Translations under genes and position numbers: made by a program
Notes under the pieces: model-generated
Databases searched by the model: none
Told to the model about the DNA's origin: nothing
The model's input: the letters and a program-made list of their open reading frames with translations, nothing else
Assembly: GCF_035918095.1 (NCBI RefSeq)
Contig: NZ_CP109137.1
Span: forward strand, 2,234,001-2,298,000
Length of the DNA stretch: 64,000 bases
Direction of reading: 5' to 3'
DNA from: Streptomyces sp. NBC_01750
GTDB taxonomy: Bacteria > Actinomycetota > Actinomycetes > Streptomycetales > Streptomycetaceae
Shown: positions 38,131-48,226 of the stretch, piece by piece
How the letters are laid out: each line of letters opens with the position of its first letter
Position numbering within the stretch: position 1 is the first letter of the stretch

Positions 38131-39155
38131 GGGCCGATCCTTCCATGCATCCGAAAAATACGGTCGTACGCGGCGGCCAACAGCTCCGGGTCGTGCTTCG
38201 GAACGCCGTCGGGCGAGGCCACCGGCGCCAGCTCGACCGCGGCGCCGAACCGCTTGGCGGCATCGGCGAGGGACTCGCGGTCGGGCACGGCGGCCTCGTC
38301 GGCCAGCACCACGTCCAGGGCGAGTTTAGGCGCGTGTCGTCCCAAAACCTCCAAATGACGCTGCGGTGAGAAGCCATCTGTTTCACCGGGCTGCGGCGCG
38401 AGGTTGAGCGCGAGGACCCGGCGGGCTTTCGTCTCGATCAGCGCGTCCAGCAGCTCGGGCACCAGAAGATGCGGTATCACGGAGGAGAACCAGGAGCCGG
38501 GGCCGAGAACCACCCAGTCGGCGTCCAGGACGGCGGCAACGGCCTCGGGGACAGCGGGCGGGTCGTGCGGGACGAGGTGCACCGACTGCACCTCACCGGG
38601 TGTGAGGGCGACGGTCGCCTGGCCGCGCACCGTGTCCACATCGTCGGGGCGCGCCGGGTCGTGGCCCCGTACCAGCGCCTGCAGCTCCAGTGGCACGGCC
38701 GACATCGGCAGCACCCGGCCGTGCGCACCCAGCAGCTTGCCGACCAGGTCAAGGGCGAGGACATGGTCGCCGAGCTGCTCCCACAGGGCCACTATCAGCA
38801 GATTGCCGACCGCGTGTTCATGCAGTTCGCCCTGGGACTGGAAGCGGTGCTGGATCACCCGGGCCCAGGTCTGGCCCCAGTCGTCGTCGCCGCACAGCGC
38901 CGCCAGGGCCTTGCGCAGGTCACCGGGCGGCAGCACGCCGAGCTCGTCGCGGAGCCGGCCGCTCGAGCCGCCGTCGTCGGCGACGGTGACGACCGCGGTG
39001 AGGTCGCCGGTGATACGGCGCAGCGCGGTGAGCGACGCGGACAGGCCCATGCCGCCGCCGAGCGCGACGACCTTGGGCTGCGCGCCGCGTTTCCGGCCCG
39101 ACGGTGCGTGTGTGGACCTGCGCAGCCGCCGCAGACGGAGATTGCGTCCGGTCAC
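38121..39155 (-). CDS. yvcK: YvcK/CofD-like gluconeogenesis factor
   Basis: A 344-residue cytosolic protein of the CofD-like UPF0052 group. [19 protein letters not shown] is the nucleotide-sugar binding loop; [20 protein letters not shown] and [19 protein letters not shown] are diagnostic. Relatives bind UDP-GlcNAc and influence cell-wall metabolism. It starts with GTG at 39155, overlapping the rapZ stop (GTGA), and ends inside whiA by ten bases. Its basic N-terminus ([20 protein letters not shown]) is longer than in Bacillus homologues. Confidence 0.93.
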   Translation of the reverse strand: MTGRNLRLRRLRRSTHAPSGRKRGAQPKVVALGGGMGLSASLTALRRITGDLTAVVTVADDGGSSGRLRDELGVLPPGDLRKALAALCGDDDWGQTWARVIQHRFQSQGELHEHAVGNLLIVALWEQLGDHVLALDLVGKLLGAHGRVLPMSAVPLELQALVRGHDPARPDDVDTVRGQATVALTPGEVQSVHLVPHDPPAVPEAVAAVLDADWVVLGPGSWFSSVIPHLLVPELLDALIETKARRVLALNLAPQPGETDGFSPQRHLEVLGRHAPKLALDVVLADEAAVPDRESLADAAKRFGAAVELAPVASPDGVPKHDPELLAAAYDRIFRMHGRIGPWR

Positions 39156-40090
39156 TCGCGCCCCATGTCCCGGTGGACGACGACGGTCTCGATCCCGGCG
39201 GAGGAGAGCCGGGCGGCCAGCTTCTCGGACGTGGCGACGGAGCGGTGCTTGCCGCCGGTACAGCCGACGGCGATGGTGACGTACCGCTTGCCCTCGCGCC
39301 GGTAGCCCGCGGCGATCAGCTGGAGCAACTCGGTGTAGTGGTCCAGGAACTCCTTGGCGCCGGGCTGGTTGAAGACGTAGTTCGAGACCTCTTCGTTGAG
39401 GCCGGTGAAGGGACGCAGCTCCGGGACCCAGTGCGGGTTCGGCAGGAAGCGCATGTCGACGACGAGATCCGCGTCGACCGGCAGTCCGTACTTGAATCCG
39501 AACGACATCACCGTGGCACGCAGCTCCGGCTCCTCGTCGCCCGCGAACTGGGCGTCCATCTTGGCGCGCAGCTCATGGACGTTGAGGCTGGAGGTGTCGA
39601 TCACCAGATCGGCATCGCCGCGCAGCTCACGCAGGAGATCGCGCTCGGCGGCGATGCCGTCGACGATCCTGCCGTCGCCCTGGAGGGGGTGCGGCCTGCG
39701 GACCGACTCGAAACGGCGGACCAGGGCGTCCTCGGACGACTCGAGGAAGACAATGCGCCGGGTGACCTGCTTGGAGTCGAGGTCGGCGAGGGATTGCCGG
39801 AGGTTGTCGAAGAACCGCCGGCCGCGTACGTCGACGACGACGGCGATCCGGGCGACATTGCCCTGCGAGCGGGCACCGAGCTCCACCATGGTGGGGATCA
39901 ACGCCGGCGGCAGATTGTCGACGACGAACCAGCCGAGATCCTCGAGACACTTCGCGGCCGTGCTGCGCCCGGCGCCCGACATTCCGGAGATGATCACCAG
40001 CTCGGGGATGGCCGCGTCAGCGGCTCCGCCGGGCTCGGTCGTGGTGCCCGTACTCACGTCTGCTGCTCCGTCTCCATCGTGCTCAGTCAT
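39152..40090 (-). CDS. rapZ: RapZ/YvcJ nucleotide-binding protein
   Basis: A 312-residue P-loop protein: Walker A in [20 protein letters not shown], then [17 protein letters not shown]. The C-terminal domain has [17 protein letters not shown] and [20 protein letters not shown], the RapZ hallmark. In enterobacteria it controls GlmS by an RNA route; in actinobacteria the role is less clear. ATG at 40090 with GGGGGAG upstream gives an eight-base overlap with uvrC. Confidence 0.94.
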   Translation of the reverse strand: MTEHDGDGAADVSTGTTTEPGGAADAAIPELVIISGMSGAGRSTAAKCLEDLGWFVVDNLPPALIPTMVELGARSQGNVARIAVVVDVRGRRFFDNLRQSLADLDSKQVTRRIVFLESSEDALVRRFESVRRPHPLQGDGRIVDGIAAERDLLRELRGDADLVIDTSSLNVHELRAKMDAQFAGDEEPELRATVMSFGFKYGLPVDADLVVDMRFLPNPHWVPELRPFTGLNEEVSNYVFNQPGAKEFLDHYTELLQLIAAGYRREGKRYVTIAVGCTGGKHRSVATSEKLAARLSSAGIETVVVHRDMGRE

Positions 40091-42056
40091 GTCGTGCTCC
40101 CCCGTCGCTCTCTTCAATGATCTCTCCTGTTGCCGTATTCACGGCAGGCGCGGCAGGAGCCGCCTCGGCGAGGGCCACAGCGACGGCCTCCGCCGTCTTC
40201 CGGCCCATGCCGGGTACCCCGCAGATCTGCTCGATTGTCGCCTGCTTCAGCCGCTTCACCGAGCCGAAATGCTTGATCAGAGCCTGCTTGCGGGTGTCGC
40301 CGAGACCGGGTACCGCGTCCAGCGGGCTTGTCCTGATGCGCTTGGTCCGCTTGCTCCGCTGGTAGCGGATGGCAAAGTCGTGAGCCGTGTCACGGACGCG
40401 CTGAAGGAGATACAGACCCTCGCTCGAACGTGGCAGGACCACGGGGTCGTCGTCGTGCGGCAGCCAGACCTCTTCGAGACGCTTGGCGAGGCCGCAGACG
40501 GCGACATCGTCGATGCCGAGCTCGTCGAGGGCGCGCTTGGCGGCGGCCACCTGCGGCTGTCCGCCGTCGACGACGACGAGCTGGGGCGGGTACGCGAAGC
40601 GCTTGGGCTTTCCGTCGTCATCGGGGGTGTCGTCACCGATCCACTCCCCCGTCCTGTCCTTCTCGGCCAGATAGCGCTTGAAGCGGCGGGTGACCACCTC
40701 GTGCATGGACCGGACGTCGTCCTGCCCCTCGAAGCCCTTGATCTGGAAGCGGCGGTACTCGCTCTTGCGGGCCAGGCCGTCCTCGAAGACCACCATGGAC
40801 GCCACGACGTCCTCGCCCTGCAGATGCGAGATGTCGAAGCACTCGATCCGCAGCGGCGCCGAGTCGAGGCCGAGTGCCCCGGCGATCTCCTCCAGTGCGC
40901 GCGAGCGGGTGGTGAGATCGCTGGCGCGCTTGGTCTTGTGCAGGCCGAGCGCCTGTACGGCGTTGCGCTGGACCGTCGTCATCAGGTCCTTCTTGTCGCC
41001 GCGCTGCGGAATGCGGAGCGAGACGTGCGAGCCGCGGCGGTCGCTCAGCCACTGGGTGACGGCGTCGGTGTCCTCGGGGAGGGCGGGGACGAGGACCTCC
41101 TTGGGGACGGCCTCGCCGCGCTCCTCGCCGTACAACTGCTGCAGGGCGTGTTCGACCAGGCCGGCGGTGTCGACGGCCTCGACCTTGTCGGTGACCCAGC
41201 CGCGCTGGCCGCGGACGCGTCCGCCGCGGACGTGGAAGATCTGCACGGCGGCTTCGAGCTCGTCCTCGGCGACGGCGATCAGATCGGCGTCGGTGGCGTC
41301 GGCCAGCACGACGGCGTTCTTCTCCAGGGCCCGCTTGAGGGCCCCTATGTCGTCGCGCAGCCGGGCGGCCTTCTCGTACTCCATCTCGTCGGCGGCCGCC
41401 ATCATCTGCTTCTCCAGGCGGTGGATGTACGTGCCGGTGCGGCCGGCCATGAAGTCACAGAACTCCTCGGCCAGTTCGCGGTGTTCCTCGGGGGTGACCC
41501 GGCCCACACAGGGCGCCGAGCACTTCCCGATATAGCCGAGCAGGCAGGGCCGGCCCTTCTGGGCGTGGTTCTTGAAGACCCCGGCGGAGCAGGTGCGTAC
41601 GGGAAAGACGCGGAGCATCAGGTCGACGGTCTCGCGGATCGCCCAGGCATGTCCGTACGGACCGAAGTAGCGCACACCCTTCTTCTTGGCGCCGCGCATG
41701 ACCTGGACCCGTGGAAAATCCTCATTGAGGGTGACCGCGAGATACGGATAGCTCTTGTCGTCCCGGTACTTGACGTTGAACCGGGGGTCGAACTCCTTGA
41801 TCCAGGAGTACTCCAGCTGCAGCGCCTCGACCTCGGTGGAGACGACGGTCCACTCGACGGAGGCGGCCGTGGTGACCATGGTGCGGGTGCGCGGGTGCAG
41901 ATTCGCCAGGTCCTGAAAGTAATTGGCCAGGCGCTGGCGCAGGCTTTTGGCCTTCCCGACGTAGATCACCCGGCGGTGCTCGTCGCGGAATTTGTAGACC
42001 CCCGGGGAGTCGGGGATCTGTCCCGGCTTGGGGCGGTAGCTGGAGGGGTCTGCCAT
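40083..42056 (-). CDS. uvrC: UvrABC excinuclease subunit C
   Basis: A 657-residue repair nuclease that makes both incisions. GIY-YIG domain: [20 protein letters not shown] with [10 protein letters not shown]; a Cys-rich [13 protein letters not shown]; the UVR helix [20 protein letters not shown]; an RNase H-like domain with [15 protein letters not shown]; and a C-terminal helix-hairpin-helix pair ([32 protein letters not shown]). ATG at 42056; an open frame upstream to 42368 is discarded as low-complexity. First gene of the whiA operon. Confidence 0.96.
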   Translation of the reverse strand: MADPSSYRPKPGQIPDSPGVYKFRDEHRRVIYVGKAKSLRQRLANYFQDLANLHPRTRTMVTTAASVEWTVVSTEVEALQLEYSWIKEFDPRFNVKYRDDKSYPYLAVTLNEDFPRVQVMRGAKKKGVRYFGPYGHAWAIRETVDLMLRVFPVRTCSAGVFKNHAQKGRPCLLGYIGKCSAPCVGRVTPEEHRELAEEFCDFMAGRTGTYIHRLEKQMMAAADEMEYEKAARLRDDIGALKRALEKNAVVLADATDADLIAVAEDELEAAVQIFHVRGGRVRGQRGWVTDKVEAVDTAGLVEHALQQLYGEERGEAVPKEVLVPALPEDTDAVTQWLSDRRGSHVSLRIPQRGDKKDLMTTVQRNAVQALGLHKTKRASDLTTRSRALEEIAGALGLDSAPLRIECFDISHLQGEDVVASMVVFEDGLARKSEYRRFQIKGFEGQDDVRSMHEVVTRRFKRYLAEKDRTGEWIGDDTPDDDGKPKRFAYPPQLVVVDGGQPQVAAAKRALDELGIDDVAVCGLAKRLEEVWLPHDDDPVVLPRSSEGLYLLQRVRDTAHDFAIRYQRSKRTKRIRTSPLDAVPGLGDTRKQALIKHFGSVKRLKQATIEQICGVPGMGRKTAEAVAVALAEAAPAAPAVNTATGEIIEESDGGARHD

Positions 42057-42395
42057 GTTGACCACCCTACTGGCGGGGTGTGACGGAGCGGTCATGTCCG
42101 GGCGCCCGGCACCGTGGGGGTAGCGCCGGGCGCCCGGGGCTTTCAAGGCCGGCGGCGCAGCCGGAGGGCCGTGGCACCGCGCAGGGAGGGCAACGAGGGC
42201 GCCCGTTCCGGCGGCGGCGGAGGCAAAGAGCGCGTCCGGACGCTGCGGATGAGCATCAGTCCTTGTCGAGGCCAGGTCAACACGCTTCAATGCGGAGTGA
42301 CACGGCGCTGTGAATGCTGCGGCCGGGATGTGAAAACCTCCGTCCCGCTCCACCTGGACGCCTGTCACCGCCCACCCTCAGCGGTTAGCCACCCC

Positions 42396-42409
42396 CGTGA
42401 ACATTCACG
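42396..42409. promoter_or_regulatory. Operator-like palindrome before the HTH-like gene
   Basis: CGTGAACATTCACG has six-base arms around a CA centre. It sits two bases before a tandem repeat array and 55 bases before the ATG of the 42464 gene, so it is well placed to bind a dimeric regulator. Confidence 0.5.
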
Positions 42410-42411
42410 CG

Positions 42412-42451
42412 ATCCCTGAAACCCCTGTGATCCCTGAGATCCCTGAAATCC
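42412..42451. repeat. Tandem 9-bp repeats in the leader of the HTH-like gene
   Basis: Four contiguous 9-base units: ATCCCTGAA, ACCCCTGTG, ATCCCTGAG, ATCCCTGAA, then a partial ATCC. They end just before the ribosome site (GGAGAA) of the 42464 gene. Confidence 0.85.
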
Positions 42452-42463
42452 GCTGGAGAAACC

Positions 42464-43396
42464 ATGGGGCACACCGAGGCCGATCTGGCACAGGTGCTGC
42501 ACACCGGCCCGTTCCATCTGGCTCTGCGCGCCGCCCTCGCGGTCCGTGGACTGCCGCTCCAGCGGGTCCAGCACCATCTCGCCCACCGCGGGATCAAGGT
42601 CGGCGTGACCAGCCTCAGTTACTGGCAGCAGGGTGCGCGCCGCCCGCAACGCCCCGAGTCGCTGCGTGCCGTACGCGCCTTGGAGGAGGTGCTCGAGCTG
42701 CCCGGGAATTCACTGGTAAGGCTGCTCGGTGCCGGCGAGGGCAGCGCGCGCGGCGATGTCGAGCGCCCGGCCGCGCGCTCGTACCGCTCACTGCTGGAGG
42801 CCTCCGGCGCGGTCGAGCAGCTGCTGGCGGACCTGGAGCAGCCGACGGACGGCGGGCTGCACACGGTGGGGCACCACGAGCGGGTACGGATCGGGGCGGG
42901 GCGCGAACTGGTCGGACGCGACTCGCAGCACGTCGTACGCGCCCACCGCGACGGCATCGACCGCTATCTGGCCATCCATCACGGCGACCCGGGCTGTGAC
43001 CCGGCCCGGGTGGAGGTGAGCGCGCTGGAGAACTGCCGCACCGGGCGGGTGCGGTGGCACCGGGAGACCGGGGTGCTCGTCGCGGAGCTGCTGTTCGACG
43101 CCCGGCTGCGCGCCGGTGAGACGTACTTCTTCGGTTACGGCTTCGAGGACGGGACCGGCGGGCCGAGCCGTGAGTATGTGCGGGGCTTCAGCTTCGCGGG
43201 CGGGCAGTACGTATTGCAGGTGCGCTTCGACGAGGGGGCGCTGCCGGTGCGGTGCCGCAGATTCGCGCAGGCCACGACGGGTACGCCGCGGGGTGCCCGG
43301 ACGGATCTGACGCTGAGCGGACGGCACCGTACGGTCCACACCGTCGAGCAGGGCGTACGGCCCGGGATCCTCGGGATCGACTGGGACTGGGACTGA
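42464..43396 (+). CDS. Conserved hypothetical protein with an XRE-like N-terminus
   Basis: A 310-residue protein known mainly as a Streptomyces hypothetical. Residues 15-80 look like an XRE-type DNA-binding domain: ALRAALAVRGLPLQRVQHHL, then VGVTSLSYWQQGARRPQRPE. The remaining 230 residues are beta-rich, with GETYFFGYGFEDGTGGPSRE and VRGFSFAGGQYVLQVRF, and may bind a ligand. ATG at 42464 follows GGAGAA. The repeats and palindrome directly upstream suggest self-regulation; this is inference. Confidence 0.72.
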   Translation: MGHTEADLAQVLHTGPFHLALRAALAVRGLPLQRVQHHLAHRGIKVGVTSLSYWQQGARRPQRPESLRAVRALEEVLELPGNSLVRLLGAGEGSARGDVERPAARSYRSLLEASGAVEQLLADLEQPTDGGLHTVGHHERVRIGAGRELVGRDSQHVVRAHRDGIDRYLAIHHGDPGCDPARVEVSALENCRTGRVRWHRETGVLVAELLFDARLRAGETYFFGYGFEDGTGGPSREYVRGFSFAGGQYVLQVRFDEGALPVRCRRFAQATTGTPRGARTDLTLSGRHRTVHTVEQGVRPGILGIDWDWD

Positions 43397-43416
43397 GCCG
43401 GCGGCCTGTCGACGGC

Positions 43417-43845
43417 TTACGCGTCGGGGGCCGCGACGAGTTTGCCGTCCGTCACCCTGACCGGGACCTCGGGGAGCGGCACGGTCGCCGGGCCCTGGAC
43501 CGCCTTGCCGGTCGTGACGTCGAAGCGGCTGCCGTGGCAGGGGCAGTTGCCCTCGGTGCCCTCGAGCTTGTCGAGGACGCAGCCCGCGTGGGTGCACTGT
43601 GCGCTGAAAGCCTTGTACTGGCCCTTGGCAGGGCAGCTGACGACCAGGCGCTGCTCACGGTAGAGCTTGGCGCCGCCGACCGGGACGGCGTCGGCCGCGC
43701 CGAGGTCGACGGGCGCGGTCGGCGTGGGGTTCTCGGCGTGACCGAGCTTCGACTCGGTGGAGCAGGCGGCGACCCCCAGCCCGGCGGCCCCGGCGAGGGC
43801 GGCGCCTTTCAGCACGGTGCGGCGGGCGGTGGGCTGGCCGGACAT
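43417..43845 (-). CDS. Tat-exported Rieske [2Fe-2S] lipoprotein
   Basis: A 142-residue small Rieske protein. The N-terminus is a twin-arginine signal (ARRTVLKGAALAGAAG) ending in the lipobox GVAAC, so it should be folded in the cytoplasm, exported by Tat and lipid-anchored. The cluster motifs are CTHAGCVLD and CPCHGSRFDVTTG, including the disulfide-forming cysteines of the bc1-type. ATG at 43845 fixes the signal; the upstream frame to 43953 reads the next promoter. Probably an electron carrier at the outer membrane face of the cell membrane; the partner is unknown. Confidence 0.88.
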   Translation of the reverse strand: MSGQPTARRTVLKGAALAGAAGLGVAACSTESKLGHAENPTPTAPVDLGAADAVPVGGAKLYREQRLVVSCPAKGQYKAFSAQCTHAGCVLDKLEGTEGNCPCHGSRFDVTTGKAVQGPATVPLPEVPVRVTDGKLVAAPDA

Positions 43846-43990
43846 GAAGTCTCCACTGATCAGGGCATCGGTCGGACGGCGGCGTCGCGGACGGGGTGTC
43901 GGTGACAGACCCGACGATACCGGCGGAGATCGGTGGCCCTTCGTGCGGGCCACCTGTCACGTCCTGGGGCCATGGGTTACGTTCTGGGCC

Positions 43991-44887
43991 GTGATTGTCG
44001 TCGCCGGAGAGTCCTTGATCGACCTGGTCCCGCAGGGGGGCGGCGAGGCGTTGCCGGTGCTGCTGCCGCGGCTCGGCGGCGGTCCGTACAACATGGCCGT
44101 CGCCCTGGGACGGCTCGGCGCACCGGTCACCTTCTGCTCGCGTGTCTCGACGGACGGGTTCGGCGAGGCGCTGCTGGCCGGATTGCATTCGGCGGGGGTC
44201 GGGACGTCGCTGGTACAGCGTGGCCCCGAGCCGACGACCCTCGCGGTCGCGGCCATCGGCACGGACGGCTCCGCCGGGTACGGCTTCTATGTGCAGGGCA
44301 CTGCGGACCGGCTCTTCGAGCTGCCGGGGCCGTTGCCGGATTCGGTACGGGCCCTGGCGCTCGGGACCTGCTCGCTGGTGCTGGAGCCGGGCGCTACCGC
44401 GTACGAGGCGCTGCTGCGGCGGGAGGCGGGGCGCGGGGTCTTCACCTTGCTCGACCCGAACATCAGGGCCGGCCTGATCCCGGACGCGGACGCCTATCGG
44501 GCACGGTTCGCCGGCTGGCTGCCGTATGTGTCGCTGCTGAAGCTCTCCGAGGATGATGCGGAGTGGCTCGGCGGTGTACCCGAGGGGCCTGCGGTGGTGG
44601 TACTGACGCGGGGCGCGGCGGGACTGACGGTACGGACGCGGGGCGGACTGGAGGTCTCGGTTCCGGCCACGCCGGTGTCGGTCGCCGACACGATCGGCGC
44701 GGGCGACACGGTGAACGCGGCGCTGCTGCACAGCCTCGCGGGCCGAAACGCCCTGTCGGCGGACGCCTCGGCGGCGCTGGACGCGGACGGCTGGCGTGAG
44801 GTGCTGTGGTTCGCGTCCCGGGCGGCGGCGATCACGTGCTCCCGCACGGGTGCGGAGCCGCCGTACGCCTCGGAGCTGGAAGGCTGA
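43991..44887 (+). CDS. PfkB-family carbohydrate kinase (fructokinase-like)
   Basis: A 298-residue ribokinase-type sugar kinase. It has the N-terminal LPRLGGGPYNMAVALGRLGA signature and the anion-hole motif in ADTIGAGDTVNAALLHSLAG with the catalytic Asp. FTLLDPNIRAGLIPDADAYR matches the fructokinase branch. GTG at 43991 starts MIVVAGESLIDLVP; there is no clear ribosome site. Convergent with uvrA across a terminator at 44933-44973. Confidence 0.88.
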   Translation: MIVVAGESLIDLVPQGGGEALPVLLPRLGGGPYNMAVALGRLGAPVTFCSRVSTDGFGEALLAGLHSAGVGTSLVQRGPEPTTLAVAAIGTDGSAGYGFYVQGTADRLFELPGPLPDSVRALALGTCSLVLEPGATAYEALLRREAGRGVFTLLDPNIRAGLIPDADAYRARFAGWLPYVSLLKLSEDDAEWLGGVPEGPAVVVLTRGAAGLTVRTRGGLEVSVPATPVSVADTIGAGDTVNAALLHSLAGRNALSADASAALDADGWREVLWFASRAAAITCSRTGAEPPYASELEG

Positions 44888-44932
44888 CGGCTGCGGGCGG
44901 AGCCGGGGCTGTCCGGCAGCCGGTTCGTCATC

Positions 44933-44973
44933 GAGCGCCGGACGGGCTGGGAACTCCTGCCCGCCCGGCGCTC
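44933..44973. terminator. Terminator between the PfkB kinase and uvrA
   Basis: GAGCGCCGGACGGGC (44933-44947) and GCCCGCCCGGCGCTC (44959-44973) pair at 14 of 15 positions. It is 45 bases after the kinase and 22 bases after uvrA on the other strand, so it serves both. Confidence 0.75.
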
Positions 44974-44994
44974 GGGGACACGACGGTGACCGCG

Positions 44995-47900
44995 TCAGGC
45001 CTTGCGGGCCCGGCTGGTGCGCGCCGTGGCCGTCTTCTTCGCCGGGGCCGCCTTCGCGGCGACCGTCTTCTTCACCGCTGCGGCCTTCTTCACCGGCGTC
45101 TTCTTCACCGGCGCCTTCTTCGTGGCGCTGCGCGGCGCGGGCACCACCGCGTCGCTGATCCGCTCGGCGTCCAGGATGTCCCGCAGGAACTTGCCGGTGT
45201 GGCTGGTCGGGACTCCCGCGACCTGTTCCGGACTGCCTTCGGCGATGACCAGGCCGCCGCCATTGCCACCTTCCGGGCCCATGTCGATGACCCAGTCGGC
45301 AGTCTTGATGACATCCATGTTGTGCTCGATGACGATGACCGTGTTGCCCTTGTCGACCAGCCCGGACAGCACGTGGATCAGCTTGCTGATGTCCTCGAAG
45401 TGCAGACCGGTCGTCGGCTCGTCCAGGACGTAGACCGTACTGCCGGTGGAGCGCTTCTGGAGCTCCGAGGCCAGCTTCACCCGCTGTGCCTCACCGCCGG
45501 AGAGCGTCGGCGCGGACTGGCCGAGCCGGACATAGCCGAGGCCCACCTCGTTGAGCGTCCGCAGATGGCGGGAGATCGTCGGGACGGCCTCGAAGAAGTG
45601 CAGCGCCTCCTCGATCGGCATGTCCAGCACCTCGGCGATGGACTTGCCCTTGTAGTGGACCTCCAGGGTCTCCCGGTTGTAGCGCGCTCCGTGGCAGACC
45701 TCGCACGGGACATACACATCCGGCAGGAAGTTCATCTCGATCTTGATGGTGCCGTCGCCGGAGCAGTTCTCGCAGCGGCCGCCCTTGACGTTGAAGGAGA
45801 ACCGGCCGGGGAGGTAGCCCCGGACCTTGGCCTCCATCGTCTCCGCGAAGAGCCTGCGGACATGGTCGAAGACGCCGGTGTACGTCGCCGGGTTGGACCG
45901 GGGCGTACGGCCGATGGGCGACTGGTCGACGTGCACCACCTTGTCGACGAGGTCGTCGCCGTCGACGCGGGTGTGGCGTCCCGGTACCGACTTTGCGCCG
46001 TTCAGCTCGCGGGCAAGGTGGGTGTAGAGGATGTCGTTGACCAGCGTCGACTTGCCGGATCCTGAGACGCCGGTAACGGCCGTCAGTACCCCGAGCGGGA
46101 AGGAGACGTCGATGTCGCGCAGATTGTTCTCACGGGCACCGTGGACGGTGAGCCGGCGTCCCGGGTCAGTTGGCCGGCGGATGTCCGGCGTCGGGATGGC
46201 CCGCTTCCCGGACAGATACTGACCGGTGATCGACGCCTTGTTGCCCAGCAGGTCCTTCAAGGAGCCGGAGTGCACGACCTTGCCGCCGTGCTCACCGGCG
46301 CCCGGGCCGATGTCGACGACCCAGTCGGCCACCTTGATGGTGTCCTCGTCGTGCTCGACGACGATGAGCGTATTGCCCATGTCGCGCAGCCGGACGAGGG
46401 TCTCGATGAGCCGGTGGTTGTCGCGCTGGTGCAGCCCGATGGACGGCTCGTCCAGGACGTAGAGCACGCCGACCAGGCCGGAGCCGATCTGGGTGGCGAG
46501 CCGGATGCGCTGTGCCTCGCCGCCGGAGAGGGTGCCGGCCGCGCGGTTCAGCGAGAGATAGTCGAGGCCGACGTCGACCAGGAACTTCAGCCGTTCGTTG
46601 ACCTCCTTCAGCACCCGCTCGGCGATCTTCTTGTCGCGGGCGTTCAGCTTCAGCGCGCCGAGGAATTCCGCGCACTCACTGATCGACATCGCGGCGATGT
46701 CGGCGATGGACTTCTCCATCACTGTGACCGCGAGGACGATCGGCTTCAGCCGGGTGCCATGACAGGTCGGGCAGGGCACCTCGCGCATATAGCCCTCGAA
46801 GCGCTCCCTGCTGGAGTCGCTCTCGGCCTCGCTGTGCCGCCGCTTGACGAACTGCACCGCCCCTTCGAAGGCGGGGGTGGTCCAGGCGCGCTCCCGTCCG
46901 TACCTGTTCCGGTAGCGGACCTCGAGCTGGGTCTTGTGTCCGTACAGCAGGGCCTTCCTGGCGCGCTGCGGCAGTCCGGACCAGGGCATGTCGGTGGAGA
47001 AGCCAAGGGCCTGGGCGAGGCCGCCGATCAGTCGCCCGAAGTACTCCTTGGTGTGGCCGTGCGACCAGGGGTGGATCGCGCCTTCGTCGAGGGACTTCTC
47101 CTCGTCCGGGACGATCAGCTCGGGGTCGACCTCCATGCGGGTGCCGATGCCACTGCAGTCGGGGCAGGCGCCGAAGGGCGAGTTGAAGGAGAAGGAGCGG
47201 GGCTCCAGCTCCTCGAAGGAGAGGTCGTCGTGCGGGCAGTAGAGGTGCTCGGAGTACATCCGCTCACGCTCGGGGTCGTCCTCGGCGAGGTCGACGAAGT
47301 CGAGCACGACCATGCCGCCGGAGAGGCCGAGCGCGGTCTCGACCGAGTCGGTCAGCCGCCGCTTGGCGCTGTCCTTGACAGTGAGGCGGTCGATGACCAC
47401 CTCGATGGTGTGCTTCTCCTGCTTCTTCAACGTGGGCGGCTCGGAGAGCTGAATGGTCTGCCCGTCGACCCGCGCCCGGCTGTACCCCTTGGTCTGCAGA
47501 TCGGCGAAGAGGTCGACGAACTCTCCCTTGCGCTCGCGCACCAGCGGCGCGAGCACCTGGAAGCGGCTGCCCTCGGGCAGCTCGAGGACCTTGTCGACGA
47601 TGGCCTGCGGCGACTGGCGCGCGATGGGCCGGCCGCACTCGGGGCAGTGCGGCTTGCCGATACGGGCGAAGAGCAGCCTGAGGTAGTCGTAGACCTCGGT
47701 GATGGTGCCGACCGTCGAGCGCGGGTTGCGCGAGGTCGACTTCTGGTCGATGGAGACGGCCGGAGAGAGGCCCTCGATGAAGTCGACGTCCGGCTTGTCC
47801 ATCTGTCCGAGGAACTGCCGGGCGTACGAGGAGAGCGACTCGACGTACCGGCGCTGCCCCTCGGCGAAGATCGTGTCGAACGCGAGGGAAGACTTGCCCG

Positions 47901-48006
47901 ACCCCGAGAGCCCGGTGAAAACGATGAGGGAGTCACGCGGGAGGTCGAGCGAGACGTTTTTGAGATTGTGCTCGCGAGCGCCACGAACGATGAGACGGTC
48001 GGCCAC
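44995..48006 (-). CDS. uvrA: UvrABC excinuclease subunit A
   Basis: A 1003-residue DNA damage sensor ATPase with two ABC modules. The first Walker A is [20 protein letters not shown], the second is [20 protein letters not shown]. Signature [20 protein letters not shown] and the second [20 protein letters not shown] are intact. Zinc fingers are CPECG with [10 protein letters not shown] and CENCSGDG with [13 protein letters not shown] at 48006 gives the standard [20 protein letters not shown]. The last 45 residues are a Lys/Ala/Thr repeat tail ([18 protein letters not shown]), longer than in typical UvrA. Confidence 0.96.
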   Translation of the reverse strand: MADRLIVRGAREHNLKNVSLDLPRDSLIVFTGLSGSGKSSLAFDTIFAEGQRRYVESLSSYARQFLGQMDKPDVDFIEGLSPAVSIDQKSTSRNPRSTVGTITEVYDYLRLLFARIGKPHCPECGRPIARQSPQAIVDKVLELPEGSRFQVLAPLVRERKGEFVDLFADLQTKGYSRARVDGQTIQLSEPPTLKKQEKHTIEVVIDRLTVKDSAKRRLTDSVETALGLSGGMVVLDFVDLAEDDPERERMYSEHLYCPHDDLSFEELEPRSFSFNSPFGACPDCSGIGTRMEVDPELIVPDEEKSLDEGAIHPWSHGHTKEYFGRLIGGLAQALGFSTDMPWSGLPQRARKALLYGHKTQLEVRYRNRYGRERAWTTPAFEGAVQFVKRRHSEAESDSSRERFEGYMREVPCPTCHGTRLKPIVLAVTVMEKSIADIAAMSISECAEFLGALKLNARDKKIAERVLKEVNERLKFLVDVGLDYLSLNRAAGTLSGGEAQRIRLATQIGSGLVGVLYVLDEPSIGLHQRDNHRLIETLVRLRDMGNTLIVVEHDEDTIKVADWVVDIGPGAGEHGGKVVHSGSLKDLLGNKASITGQYLSGKRAIPTPDIRRPTDPGRRLTVHGARENNLRDIDVSFPLGVLTAVTGVSGSGKSTLVNDILYTHLARELNGAKSVPGRHTRVDGDDLVDKVVHVDQSPIGRTPRSNPATYTGVFDHVRRLFAETMEAKVRGYLPGRFSFNVKGGRCENCSGDGTIKIEMNFLPDVYVPCEVCHGARYNRETLEVHYKGKSIAEVLDMPIEEALHFFEAVPTISRHLRTLNEVGLGYVRLGQSAPTLSGGEAQRVKLASELQKRSTGSTVYVLDEPTTGLHFEDISKLIHVLSGLVDKGNTVIVIEHNMDVIKTADWVIDMGPEGGNGGGLVIAEGSPEQVAGVPTSHTGKFLRDILDAERISDAVVPAPRSATKKAPVKKTPVKKAAAVKKTVAAKAAPAKKTATARTSRARKA

Positions 48007-48226
48007 GCCGGGTCCGCACCTTTCTTGAAGAGGTCGTAGAAGAATCGGGGGCACAGCCCCCGCCCCGGACTGTCCAGGCTAGGGGGACCACGAGATCAAT
48101 GACAGCCGGACAAACGAACGCCCGACGGTCAAGGATGCCTCCACCGAGCCTATAGCACGTGCATTCGATTTTCGGCGGTGCCAAGACACCTTCACTCGAA
48201 CGTGTGGCGGGGCTATCGTCTTCCCC
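48007..48226. other. Divergent region between uvrA and the maleylpyruvate isomerase-like gene
   Basis: 220 bases. It contains the TTCACT/TATCGT promoter of the 48227 gene, and between these elements the half SOS box TCGAACGTGTG (48196-48206). No complete palindromic SOS box is visible for uvrA. Confidence 0.5.
48191..48219 (+). promoter_or_regulatory. Promoter of the 48227 gene, probably leaderless
   Basis: TTCACT (48191-48196), 17-base spacer, TATCGT (48214-48219), then seven bases to the ATG. There is no ribosome site between, so the mRNA probably starts at the AUG. Confidence 0.6.

Larger units (their letters stand above)
42057..42463. other. Divergent region between uvrC and the HTH-like gene
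   Basis: 407 bases without a gene. Near uvrC it has two copies of the palindrome CCGGGCGCCCGG (42098-42109 and 42126-42137). Near the HTH-like gene it has a 14-base palindrome and tandem 9-base repeats. No LexA box with both halves could be seen for uvrC. Confidence 0.55.

Noticed and set aside
39396..42083. 895-codon open frame opposite rapZ and uvrC
   Set aside because: Two complete, overlapping sense genes occupy this DNA; the long frame is only a product of low stop-codon frequency.
42412..42451. Tandem repeats as a CRISPR array
   Set aside because: The units are 9 bases without spacers; a CRISPR array needs longer repeats separated by unique spacers, and no cas gene is present.
48006..48226. 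Full LexA (SOS) box for uvrA
   Set aside because: Only one half (TCGAACGTGTG) is visible; the palindromic partner is missing.
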